Positions 10,762-20,697 of a DNA stretch of 64,000 nucleotides are shown here, piece by piece. The notes beneath the pieces are model-generated. The model was not told the origin of the DNA. It saw only the letters and a list, made by a program, of their open reading frames with translations, and did no database searches. Both the position numbers and the translations under genes were made by a program. Position 1 is the first letter of the stretch, and the number at the start of each line of letters is the position of its first letter. Source of the DNA: Paulinella micropora (Eukaryota > Cercozoa > Imbricatea > Euglyphida). Where the stretch lies: contig BJOX01000334.1 in the NCBI GenBank assembly GCA_009731375.1, positions 324,324 to 388,323 on the forward strand, in the 5' to 3' direction.

Positions 10762-11522
10762 ATTGAATCTTCTTGTTGCGGCGGAGAGGAGAGAGAGAGG
10801 GGGGGGGGGGGAATACTGAAATAGTAGGCTTAACTCGTGATTTTTCGATCACATTAGTATTGTCCATGCCCTTCAATGGGTTGTTAGCTATGGCACATTG
10901 CTTATCTTGATAAATAATGAATTTAATCATAGTAGTCCGTACGTTTTCTGTCACATAGTTCTTCAGCGTATTAATATCAAAAACATTAATGTTACAACTC
11001 ACTACCTTCTCTTACGCTTCCCACTTATCCCTAGTGGTAAGCATCCTGTACGAAAAGGTCTAGTGTCAAAAAGATACATAAGCAGAAAAGAAATGAAGCG
11101 TCATCATCAATCTACGAAAGGGCCTAGCCTAGAATCTGAATGCGGCTGTCAGCCGCTTATTATTACTGTTATTAATAATCAGGCTGAGGTCCTAATCATT
11201 TATTAAAATTATTATTAATAATAAAATTGTTAAAGATAGACAGACATCATCAGTTACGTCAGGTAGCTAATGTTTCACTAAAGCACTTTTAATTAAATTG
11301 ATTTATTATTACTGGGTATAATAAATATCAGTATTAATATAGTATATATTGTAATATGAATTAGGCACCTCATAACAAAGAAATTTATTTTAAACGATTG
11401 ATTAACATAATTAGTATAAGATTTTTCTCTTGTATTAATAACTTAAACTATTGTATATATATATATATATAATATTATATATATATATATATAGAGGCGC
11501 CTCTATATATATATATATACTA

Positions 11523-11553
<31 letters not shown>

Positions 11554-11715
11554 CTGACTGAAGGGGCGCGGAGGGAGGGGGCAGGACTCATGATACAACA
11601 GAATTCATTCTGAAAATGTTAGATCATATTTTTTTTACTAATATTAATATTATTAATAACACATTTTTCTCTTAATAATATTAATAACATAAGATTTTTT
11701 CTCCTGTATTAATAA

Positions 11716-11762
<47 letters not shown>

Positions 11763-11976
11763 TGACGGAAGGGGCGCGGAGGGAGGGGGCAGGATACAAC
11801 AGAATTCATTCTCACGCGCGCTACAACACCCCCCTGCCCCCCCTCCTCCCTTCCGCGCGTCCGCCTGCAAAAAAAACTATTAATATTTCTGAATTTCTTG
11901 TTTCTGATTTTACAGAAAATGCTGATGTATTAATAGCACTTATTGCAGTGGTGTGCTACAGCACTAAGATATGGCA
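10762..11976. other. AT-rich intergenic DNA with long AT tracts and palindromes
   Basis: No gene is seen. (AT)n tracts lie at 11453-11555 and 11716-11761. A perfect palindrome agaggcgcctct sits between two AT runs at about 11494-11505. A GC-rich module beginning actga(c/t)(t/g)gaaggggcgcggagg follows both AT tracts (11553 and 11761). The second copy is followed by an imperfect inverted copy of itself up to about 11865. Confidence 0.7.
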
Positions 11977-12332
11977 GGTACATTCAAGCGTCAAACTCAA
12001 TCATCGAATTTGATTTAAGGGTCAGATTTCAGATTAGCGGTCAGATTTTAGATTAGTGGTCAGAATTCCGAGTCAAATTAGTTCAATTTAACGTTAACAT
12101 TTCGCAAAATTATGCAGATTTTGCGGACGGATATAACAGTCAAATTGAACTAATTTGAATTCCGACTACTAATCTGAAATCTGGCCGCTAATCTGAAATC
12201 TTGCCCTTAACTCTCTCGCACCCTCTGCAAACGCTCCGATCAACCTCTGTATCTCTCCAAGAGGCGGTATCTCCCCATTCCCACCGACTATAACTCACAT
12301 TCTATGACTGAGTTTGACACTTGAATGTACCC
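11977..12332. mobile_element. Foldback / MITE-like element
   Basis: The left end GGTACATTCAAGCGTCAAAC is the inverted form of the right end, with one mismatch. Subterminal sequences (aatctgaaatctggccgcta and its partner) are also inverted. The core ttcgcaaaa ... ttttgcggacgg is again a near palindrome. There is no coding capacity. The same core occurs in the elements at 43.4 and 44.3 kb. Confidence 0.75.
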
Positions 12333-12349
12333 AGTAATAGGAAAAAAAC

Positions 12350-13032
12350 TTCATATTGTTCGTTTTCTCGCGGCGTGCTTACCCCCTTGCAGCTGTAGCA
12401 CGCCGCCCGCAGCGCGTCCAGCATATCTGGCAAAAATCAGAAATCCATCATTCAGAACCTCCTGCAACCATTTGCAAAATCAGAAATCAGAAATTCCGAA
12501 TTGTTTTTTCTTTATTCTCTTTGTCAGAGGGACGGACGGACAGGCTGGATGAAGGGTGCATGGGAATTTTTTTATGTTCTCTCGCGCGTTCCCCCCCCCC
12601 ACTCCGCCTCGTACACCCTTCCTCTCGCCATCCCTCGTCCAACACTCTCCCCGCCCGGCCGTTCAAAAACCAATATAGCAAACAGTACTCGCCAGAGAGT
12701 GCTGCAGTGTCACTCCGCGCTCACTCACTCGCTCACTCACCGCCCACTCACCTACTCGCTCACTCACTTGCTCTCACCTACTCACTCACTCACTCGCTCA
12801 CTCCTTCACTCACTCCTGCATTCGCTCACTTGCTCACTTACTTAAATCACTTATTCACTCACTCAACCACTCATTCACTTATTCACTCACTTACTCACTT
12901 GCTCACTTACTCGCAGAAATCATAAAGTCAGAACTCTGTTTTCTTCTGTTTTTGCAGGCGGACGGGCGGAAGGGGGGGAGGCACTCGCGCCCGCACACAC
13001 ATACACACACACATACACATACACACATACTT

Positions 13033-13075
<43 letters not shown>

Positions 13076-13299
13076 GGGCAGGGGACAAAACATTTTGTTT
13101 CTTCCTTCTCGCGCGCGTTGGCCCCCTCCCTTCTGCGCGAAAAAAAAAATATTTCCAAATTAGGAAAAATTTTCGCTCTCTCGCGCGCTTGCCCCTCGCA
13201 GCTGTAGCACAACCCCTGCAGCCCGTGCAGCATGTCTTTGCCAAATCAGAATCAGCAAGTTGGAACTCTGTTTCTTTTTTTCCTGACGGACGGGCGGAA

Positions 13300-13335
<36 letters not shown>

Positions 13336-14080
13336 NNNNNNNNNNGCAACCCGTGCAGCATGCCTTTGCAAAATCAGAAATGAAAAATTCGGAACTCTGT
13401 GTTTTTTCTTTTGGTTCCGGACGGATGTACGGGAAGGGGGCATAGGAAAAAAATTTGCTTCATTCTCGAGCTCGCTCCCCTCTCTCTCCCGCCTTCCATC
13501 AGGCGGGGGGGGGGGAAACCGATTTCCGAGTTTCTAATGTCTAACTTTGCAAACAACATGCTGCTGTAGCACGAGTTGCAGGCAGAGCCGCGAGCCCGCT
13601 CGCCAGAAATCTTTTTTTTTTTTGGCTCTACCCCCACCCCTCCGCCTCGTACAAGCTCCCTCTCGCCCATCCCTCGTCCAACATTCTCGCGCCAGACACA
13701 AACTAACCTAGCTAACAGCCAGAGTGGGGTATGGTGCCACCCGCCGCTTATCACTCGCTCACCTACTCGCTCACTCACTCGCTCACCCACTCACTCACCT
13801 GCTCACTCACTCACCTGCTCACTCACTCACCTGCTCACATATTTGCTCACTCACTCACGCATTCACTCACCCACTCACTTGCTCACTCACTCACTAACCA
13901 CTCACTTGCTCACTCACTCACTTACTCGCAGAAATCAAAAATTTGGAACTCTGTTTTTTTTTTCCGGACGGACGGCGGAGGTGTGTGTGTGTGGTAGGGG
14001 GGGGGGGAAGGGAGGGTGTAGGGGACCAAACTTTTTTTGATTATTCATCTCGCGCGCTTTGCCCCCCTCCCTTCCGATGT
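12350..14080. repeat. GC-rich block of repeated modules with CTCACTCR minisatellites
   Basis: A module with gcagctgtagcac, then a cagcat..tttgc and aaatcagaaat segment, then a T-rich run and gacggacgg, appears about five times in diverged form (near 12390, 12915, 13195, 13350 and 13925). Octamer tracts of the CTCACTCR type lie at 12718-12912 and 13750-13930, each after a cctccgcctcgtaca...ccctcgtccaac stretch. A CA tract lies at 12993-13072. A G-run and a 10-N gap lie at 13301-13345. I see no gene. Confidence 0.75.
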
Positions 14081-14899
14081 CTGGCACTTAGACGAGGCCT
14101 AACAAAGCAACAATACGATAAATACTTTTGGAAAAAGGTGAATGGAAAAATTTTTTTGGGCAATTTTCGGCTGATTATCCGTCAGACCTGGTGGCTGGCC
14201 TGGCTGGCCTCGCTGGCGGGCGGGGAAAATTTGTTCCCTCAGGAAGCAAAAAACCTGCTTCTTATACTCTTGTCTACATGTGGATCTTCTGATTTCTCAT
14301 TACAAGTTTAATACTAATAGAGAAGTATTTTGTTTTAGTTGTTCTTGCCTAGAGAAATCAAGGTTGTTCTAAGTAAACAAGTCTGACGAAGTCGCGGTGA
14401 AATATAAGAAATCAGAAATTCAGAAACTTGTAATGAGAAATCAGATGTACATAGTACGTAGAATATGAGATCGGACCTATTACTATATTGAATATGGTGT
14501 AAATATGAACGTACATTAGTTGTGAGCAGATATGTGTTTAGCAGTGTTTTGAAAGAGGAAATAGCGTTAGTGTCTTGAGTATGGCTCTCTCTCCTGTGCT
14601 TCTAATTTCGCTTTTGATTTCTCAAACGTATATATTTCACTTCGCAATAGTAAAATATGTTATTAAAGCTCCATATTTACATAGGTATACACATACACAC
14701 AGACTGACACACATAATAGTACATACGTACACATGCACACAAATACCAACACAACACACACATGCCCACACACACACACACACACACACAAGTCACACAC
14801 ACAGACTGACACACATAATCACATAATAGTACATACTTACACATGCAAACAAATACCAACACAACACACACATGCCCGCACAGTCTCCGCAGCTGTTTA

Positions 14900-14936
<37 letters not shown>

Positions 14937-15107
14937 GCTTTCTTTCTCATCCTCCGTGACCGAAAACACGGAGCCAAACGAATGATCGTTGGGTTGCTGG
15001 GATCCCTGGTGCACTGGTCTGGCACCTTGCAACCTACCAAAGGAAAATGTAAACTACTTGGAGCGTTAATACAAACACCAACACACCAACGCACGCCCAC
15101 ACCCACC

Positions 15108-15151
<44 letters not shown>

Positions 15152-15482
15152 CACACATAAACAGGCACATAACACGAACATACATTCAAATACATAAACA
15201 CAAACACACCAAACACACACATAATACATACATACATACATACATACACACAAAGACAAACACGAGGAAACACCATCACACACACGCACACACTCACGCT
15301 CACGCACACTGACACACATACACACCAACACACATAATACATACATACATACATACATACATACACACAAAGACAAACACGAGGAAACACACCATCACAC
15401 ACACGCACACACTCACGCTCACGCACACAGACACACATACACACCAACACACATAATACATACATACAAACATACACAAACA

Positions 15483-15534
<52 letters not shown>

Positions 15535-16387
15535 CGCGCGCCCGCACACGCACACACACCATGATACGAACACCAACACACAAACACACAAACATACATG
15601 CCCACACGCGCTACACACACATAAACAGACGTACACAAAGACATACACACATGCACACATACACGCACACCCTCGCCCGTACGCATACAGACACACAATA
15701 CATACATACATGTGTACATATATAACATGCATGCATAATAGACATACACACATAATGCATACATACTTACATACACGCACAAACACAAACACACATTCAC
15801 GCACACACAGACAAAAAAACAAACACACACACACACACACACTCTCTCTCTCTCACTACATACATACATACAAGACATACTGCAAGACATGTATGCAAGA
15901 CATGCATGCAAGACATACATTCTGGTGTTATTGTTATGCATATACTTAATTGTATACAGTATTTCTCTTGTGTGTTTAGGTTTTTTTTTGGCTTGCTCTG
16001 TCGTAGCTATATTGAAAGTTGTGACTATTTTTGGTTTTACAGCTGGGCGCGATGCCCAGGTATATTTTCTGACCTTACCGTGAGCCCCCTCCCTCTCTCC
16101 CTCTCACTTTCTCTCCCAACACACCTGCTGCCTACTTCGTTGCAATATAATATAAAGAAGTTCACTTTTTTTTTGAATGTCATGTTTCTTTTTTGTGGTG
16201 CTGAGCTGTAGCTGAACTCGTTTGGCTCCGTGTTTTCGGCCACAGTGCACATGTAACGAATCCGTACTCAACAGTTTGACCGCCAGACAGTTAACACTGT
16301 ATAATCTGATTAATCTGTTTCTGGGTGTCGAAGCTTGACCAAATAGCACTCATAAATCCTTCTTTTCTCTCTCTCTCTATCTATCTA

Positions 16388-16419
<32 letters not shown>

Positions 16420-17080
16420 CTTTCTACTTAGGCAAATCTTAGTGCCATAGCATTCCCTTGTGCTCTCGTGAAGGTCTGCATACACCGACCCCCCGTGCCC
16501 AAACCGTAAATACACAACTTACACAGAAAAGAAACAACAATAAGACATGCAGCGTTTGATCCATATTTGTCCATGATGCTTCTCGGAGTTGGGATGTACA
16601 AACTGAGTTTTTGGGAACAACTTTGGAAGGTGCAGAGACATGAACGAGATTTTTTTGATTTGGCAATTTTGGCTGATTCATGAGCCGGTTACCGGGTTAG
16701 CCACCCCCACGCAAAAGTCGGTCTTTTCTGAAAAGTCGGTCCTGGTTTCAGAGGGGTGGTGAAGGTGATCTGATTGAGCTTGTGTTCGCTGTAGGTGTTG
16801 GATTGCAAAAGTAAGTAGCTGGGGACATTCGTAGGACCCGTAGGAGTAAGTTCATCAGTTTTGTTTTTTCACGTCACAGGTTTTTCGTGCACTTTTAGGT
16901 ACAGTAAGCCTGAAAGTTGTGAAAGTGGTTTCGGCGTGCTCCGTGCTTGTAAGCATTCACCAGCGAGCAGCAGTTGGTGTGGATTTATTTGATAAGGGAT
17001 GGGCGTTGTTTTGATATAGCAGCTGCGCGCTATCGATGCTTAGCGGCTTCAAGGCACGCCTTTGAACCTTTGAATCTGCC
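14081..17080. repeat. Gene-free stretch dominated by CA/CATA and CT microsatellites
   Basis: CA-rich tracts with CATA and CACG variants lie at 14685-14880 and 15060-15860. CT tracts lie at 14899-14944 and 16366-16420. Long minus-strand frames made of VCVCVC residues are artefacts of the repeats. Positions 14081-14680 and 16430-17080 are unique but show no convincing exon. A pair of 26-base inverted repeats is described separately. Confidence 0.85.
14956..16243. repeat. 26-base inverted repeat pair, about 1.25 kb apart
   Basis: The segment at 14956-14981 (gtgaccgaaaacacggagcc...) and the reverse complement of 16218-16243 match with one mismatch. The arms flank a stretch made mostly of CA and CT repeats. 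This may mark the ends of a transposon now filled by microsatellite, but no duplicated target site is visible. Confidence 0.6.
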
Positions 17081-17081
17081 A

Positions 17082-17108
17082 TGATGGTTGTTGTTGTTGT
17101 TGTTAGGG

Positions 17109-17191
<83 letters not shown>

Positions 17192-17213
17192 AGGGTTGTT
17201 AGGGTTGTTGTTG
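17082..17213. repeat. (GTT)n microsatellite truncating the integrase
   Basis: About 40 GTT units with AGG interruptions. The tract is in frame with the integrase fragment that follows and would read as poly-valine. It stands where the integrase catalytic core should be. Confidence 0.95.
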
Positions 17214-17662
17214 TTGAAGATGTTGTTTATTATTATAACAAGAAAGAACATTCAGCGATTAAGGCGGCGCCAATTGATGTATTTAAAGGATATGATATTA
17301 GCCAACAACATAGATATGTTGATAAATATTTATTTGGTTTCAAAGAAGGAGACAGAGTTAGAAAGTTGAACAAGAAACACATTTTAGAAAAGGGAGGAAA
17401 GACATGGAGCAAGCAAATCTACACTGTCAAAGCCCGTAAGGGATACCGGATTGTATTAACGAATGATGATGTTGTACCTCCACGACATTTATTAAAAACC
17501 GAGGCAAATGATGACGAGGAACAGACCGATATTAATAAAGAACTAAAACAACTAACAAAAGAAAAACAAACAAAGCATTTACTTAAACGAGAGGATATTG
17601 ACCCAGCCAATGTCCGCACTTCTTCCCGACAGCGGAAGAAAAAAGAAATACTTGACTTGTAG
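17214..17662 (+). pseudogene. Retroviral-type integrase, C-terminal fragment (Polinton INT)
   Basis: The frame encodes YYYNKKEHSAIKAAPIDVF, the end of a DDE integrase core after the catalytic Glu (N..HSAI...P), then FKEGDRVRKLNKKHILEKGG and WSKQIYTVKARKGYRIVL. That is the SH3/chromodomain-like tail of Polinton integrases (GDRVR, W..(Q/E)(I/V)(Y/F)TV). A charged tail ends at a TAG at 17660. The catalytic D,D,E residues are missing because the frame runs into the GTT microsatellite. The next gene is convergent and starts 5 bases away. Confidence 0.75.
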
Positions 17663-17667
17663 AAAAA

Positions 17668-18123
17668 TTATTTCTTAAAGTTATAGTTGGCAAACTTGAC
17701 ATAGACTGGTACCTTCTCGTGTATGTAATAACCCTTTACCGCAGACCAAGAATGAAATACACTGATAACCATTTTCGAATCAATGGTGACGAAATAAATT
17801 TTCGCACTTCCTTGGCTTTTCATGAATTCGGCCTCAACCCTGTTATTCCCTGCTTTGTTGAAAATAAGGTCTGGTTTTTTGTTATCCTTAACAAACTCAA
17901 CAAAGCACTTACTTTCTTCACGACTTTTAGGCGGGGACTTGGAATCGTACATTTTGAGAGCCTCTAAAGCGTTCGAAATCTCAACAGCCTCCTGAGCCCC
18001 TGGGTCTTCATGTAGCGGACGCTTTGCTTCTGGAGTGGAAGGATCATTCGGCTCCACCTCCTCAGTCGGAGCACCAGTCGGTACTTGAGCCTCAGTTGGA
18101 GTTGACTTCTTCTTAGGTGGCAT
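17668..18123 (-). CDS. Uncharacterised protein of the Polinton-like element, 151 aa
   Basis: I chose the ATG giving MPPKKKSTPTEAQ; the frame is open 12 codons further upstream. The N-terminal half is rich in Pro, Glu, Thr and Lys and probably disordered. The C-terminal half is compact (SKCFVEFVKDNKKPDLIFN, AKIYFVTIDSKMVISVF, GYYIHEKVPVYVKF) and looks like a small beta-rich domain. I do not recognise the family. It ends tail to tail with the integrase fragment. A DNA-binding or accessory role is only a guess. Confidence 0.5.
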   Translation of the reverse strand: MPPKKKSTPTEAQVPTGAPTEEVEPNDPSTPEAKRPLHEDPGAQEAVEISNALEALKMYDSKSPPKSREESKCFVEFVKDNKKPDLIFNKAGNNRVEAEFMKSQGSAKIYFVTIDSKMVISVFHSWSAVKGYYIHEKVPVYVKFANYNFKK

Positions 18124-18339
18124 GGTTCCTGCCCCACACCAAAAAGCACAAAAAAACATGTGTGGGCAGTGCCTTGAAGCCGTTGTTTTTTGATAATTTT
18201 GTAAAAATAAATAATTCTTTTAAAATTCTTTTTGAAAAAATAGTCAAATAACAAGTGTGCTTTTATGTTGTTGTGAAATGTGTGTCATGTTCATTGATGA
18301 GAAGTGAGCAGGTAGGCAGACAGCACAAATCACACAACT

Positions 18340-18819
18340 CTACCTTACTCCTTCAATATACAATTTATACTTAACCATAACTTCCTCAAATTTTATTCCG
18401 CAATCAATCAAATTTCTTGCGTAAATTTCCTCTTGACGAGACATTGGAAATTTATTTTTTTCTAACAATCTTTCAAAAAATGCTATTTCTTTTTTGGTCT
18501 CTTTTTCCTTTCTAATTCTCTGCCTTTTAACTTTCCTTGCATTTTCTAATTGCTTTTTACACTCTTTTATTTCATTGTCTCTCTGTTCAAGAGCATCAAG
18601 TCTTTGTTCCACCTCGTCAAGTTCTTGTTTCATTCGTCTTATTTTTTTTGACAAGTTTTTTTTCTTCGTTTCCAAAAATATTTTGTCAGAAATAAGTTTT
18701 TTGCTTGTCTTGTCAGAATAATATTCAATCCAATTATTATCTTCTCTTTCAACATCATCATCGCTTGAAATTTCATTTTGATAGTCCTCTTTAGCCTCGT
18801 CATCAACTAAATCACTCAT
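18340..18819 (-). CDS. Uncharacterised coiled-coil protein of the Polinton-like element
   Basis: The frame is open from 18960, but the first 47 residues are hydrophobic and unlike the rest, so I prefer the ATG at 18819 (MSDLVDDEAKEDY...). An acidic N-terminus (SSDDDVEREDN) is followed by about 90 residues of heptad-like, strongly charged helix (KKKNLSKKIRRMKQELDEVE, QLENARKVKRQRIRKEKE), so a long coiled coil is likely. If the upstream start is used, the protein would be 206 aa with a possible signal or membrane segment. No family recognised. Confidence 0.45.
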   Translation of the reverse strand: MSDLVDDEAKEDYQNEISSDDDVEREDNNWIEYYSDKTSKKLISDKIFLETKKKNLSKKIRRMKQELDEVEQRLDALEQRDNEIKECKKQLENARKVKRQRIRKEKETKKEIAFFERLLEKNKFPMSRQEEIYARNLIDCGIKFEEVMVKYKLYIEGVR

Positions 18820-19243
18820 CTCGTCAAGGCGAACTGCTATAAAGGAGGCCAAAAGTGCGAGAACGTAGAAATGTTTTTGTGTTTTCGCATTCTCTCTCAG
18901 AAAACCATGTGATAACATTGCGCTTTGACTGAGGAGAAAAACCGAAACCAAAGCAAGCACCGACTCAAAAAAAGTGTTTTTTATGCTCCTTCTCGTGGCA
19001 TGGTGATGGGTGGTGTAATTAGTATGTTGGTGGTGTTGTCCGTCGTTGTCGTCGGTTCAACTCCCACTGCTTACTCTTGACAAACCATTCCTTGCCAGAT
19101 GCTTTTTTTCTTTTTTTCTCTTTTTTGTAAATTCCTTTTTTCTGATATTTTGTTCTGGCGTTGCCATCACAAAACATCGTTTTTTTTTTCTTTAATTGCA
19201 TTCGATGTTTTATGAAGGCCCAAAGGGCATGAATAAAATATCA

Positions 19244-20691
19244 TTAGTATCCGTATGGTAATGTCGTGATCTGGTTTTCTTTTAGAGGTTGAATTACTCT
19301 TTTAGTGTAAGTAAATGAAAATATCTTTTGTAAATGCTCTGACGTAATTGTTTTTGTCTTTTTGTTTCTCGTTATTTTGCTGTTGGTGTGTATGATTACA
19401 TTTCCAGCCTCTGCTACATTCTTTGCTATACACTTTTCTCCTTTTGTTTCTAGTAGGTCTTCTAATTCTTCGTATGCCTTTTTAGATAGTTCAGTGNNNN
19501 NNNNNNTTATGCCTTTTTAGATATTTCAGTGTCTTGTACTTTCAATCCATTGCTTATGATACTAAACATATTAACCAAGTTCAATTTTTTACAAGTCTCA
19601 TAATTCATTGAAAATCCTTTTAATTTCATTTTGGTTGTTCCATCATTTAGTATGTAGCCGTATGATTTAGGTCCTGCTCCAATAAATGTGGTTATCTTTC
19701 TGCTTACCTTCGTCTTTTTGTCTATCAATTCGTCTGTCCATTGTCCCAATAAATCACCAGTCGGTATTGTTGTCTGTCCTTCTTTCTCATCTACGGAATA
19801 AATTACGCTGTCTGTGTCGTGATATAACACTCTATTACCTAATCTGTCCATCATATCATACAATCTCATTTGCGCATGTGCTGTTGTAAATAGTGCTACA
19901 CAGATATTTGTATTGTAGGGGTCAGATACTTTTTCAGGGTGTAGGTTGTAAGATAGTTCTAGGCATTCTTTGTTTATCATATTGATAGATACTTCATTTA
20001 TCTTCTTGTCATTTAGTATTTTGAATAGTTCGGCTTCACTCCTTATGATTTTTGTTTGTGTCTTGTTGTTTTGTTGTCCAAATTTTCCCCATAGTGAGTT
20101 AAGACATAGTTTCGCTACTGCCCTTCTTCCTTCATTCTTTTCAATCTTGCTTTTGTCCAATTTGATTTTCATTTTTTCTTCATAGTCCTTAATGTAATTG
20201 TCTTTGTCTTCTTCAGTTATGACATTTGATGGATAGCCACTTGATTCCTGTTTCACTCTTAGAAAGGTCTTAATGTATTCTTTGAATAGTTCTGTTGTCT
20301 GTTCATTCCAATGCCATAATTCATAAGTTTTAATAAGTCTGTAGCCTTTTTGGATTGCTTTGTAAATAAGTGGTGTTGCCCATGTGCCTGTAAGTGTTCT
20401 CTCTTCGTCTGTGTGTTGGCATTTGTCTTGTAATCCTTCCTTTCCACATTTATTACATAGATAATACATCATCTTTCCTCTATCTTGACATGGTAGAACA
20501 GGATGAATTAGTCCTCTAGGCGGAAGTATTTTTATTTTTGCTACACCAAATGCTGTTTTATTATTCAACATATCATATGCCTCTTTTCCTCTTATTGTTT
20601 GGTGATGTTTCACAGGATAGGGGTCATAGTACATGACAGTCGGATAGAGAGAGCACACATCTATATACTTTGCATACTGATATTCACTCAT
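19244..20691 (-). CDS. Protein-primed DNA polymerase B, polymerase (palm/fingers/thumb) part
   Basis: Carries motif A DVCSLYP, motif B KLCLNSLWGKFGQ and motif C YHDTDSV of family B polymerases, so the metal-binding aspartates of both motifs are present. An in-frame TGA at 20695-20697 separates it from the exonuclease half at 20698-23277; no frameshift is involved. A 10-N gap at 19497-19506 appears to end the frame. The 24 bases on its left repeat those on its right with one mismatch, so the two contigs overlap. Past the gap the frame goes on to a family-typical C-terminus (TLPYGY, stop at 19244-19246). The polymerase would copy the linear element from a protein primer. Confidence 0.85.
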
Positions 20692-20697
20692 AGATTT

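Noticed and set aside
16020-16060. Possible 17-base microexon (acag / gtat borders) near 16.04 kb
   Set aside because: Borders of this kind are frequent by chance and there is no neighbouring exon to fit its phase.
19019-19201. 60-codon very basic minus-strand frame in the Polinton-like element
   Set aside because: Composition follows an A-rich stretch. No family and no clear start context, so I left it out of the gene list.
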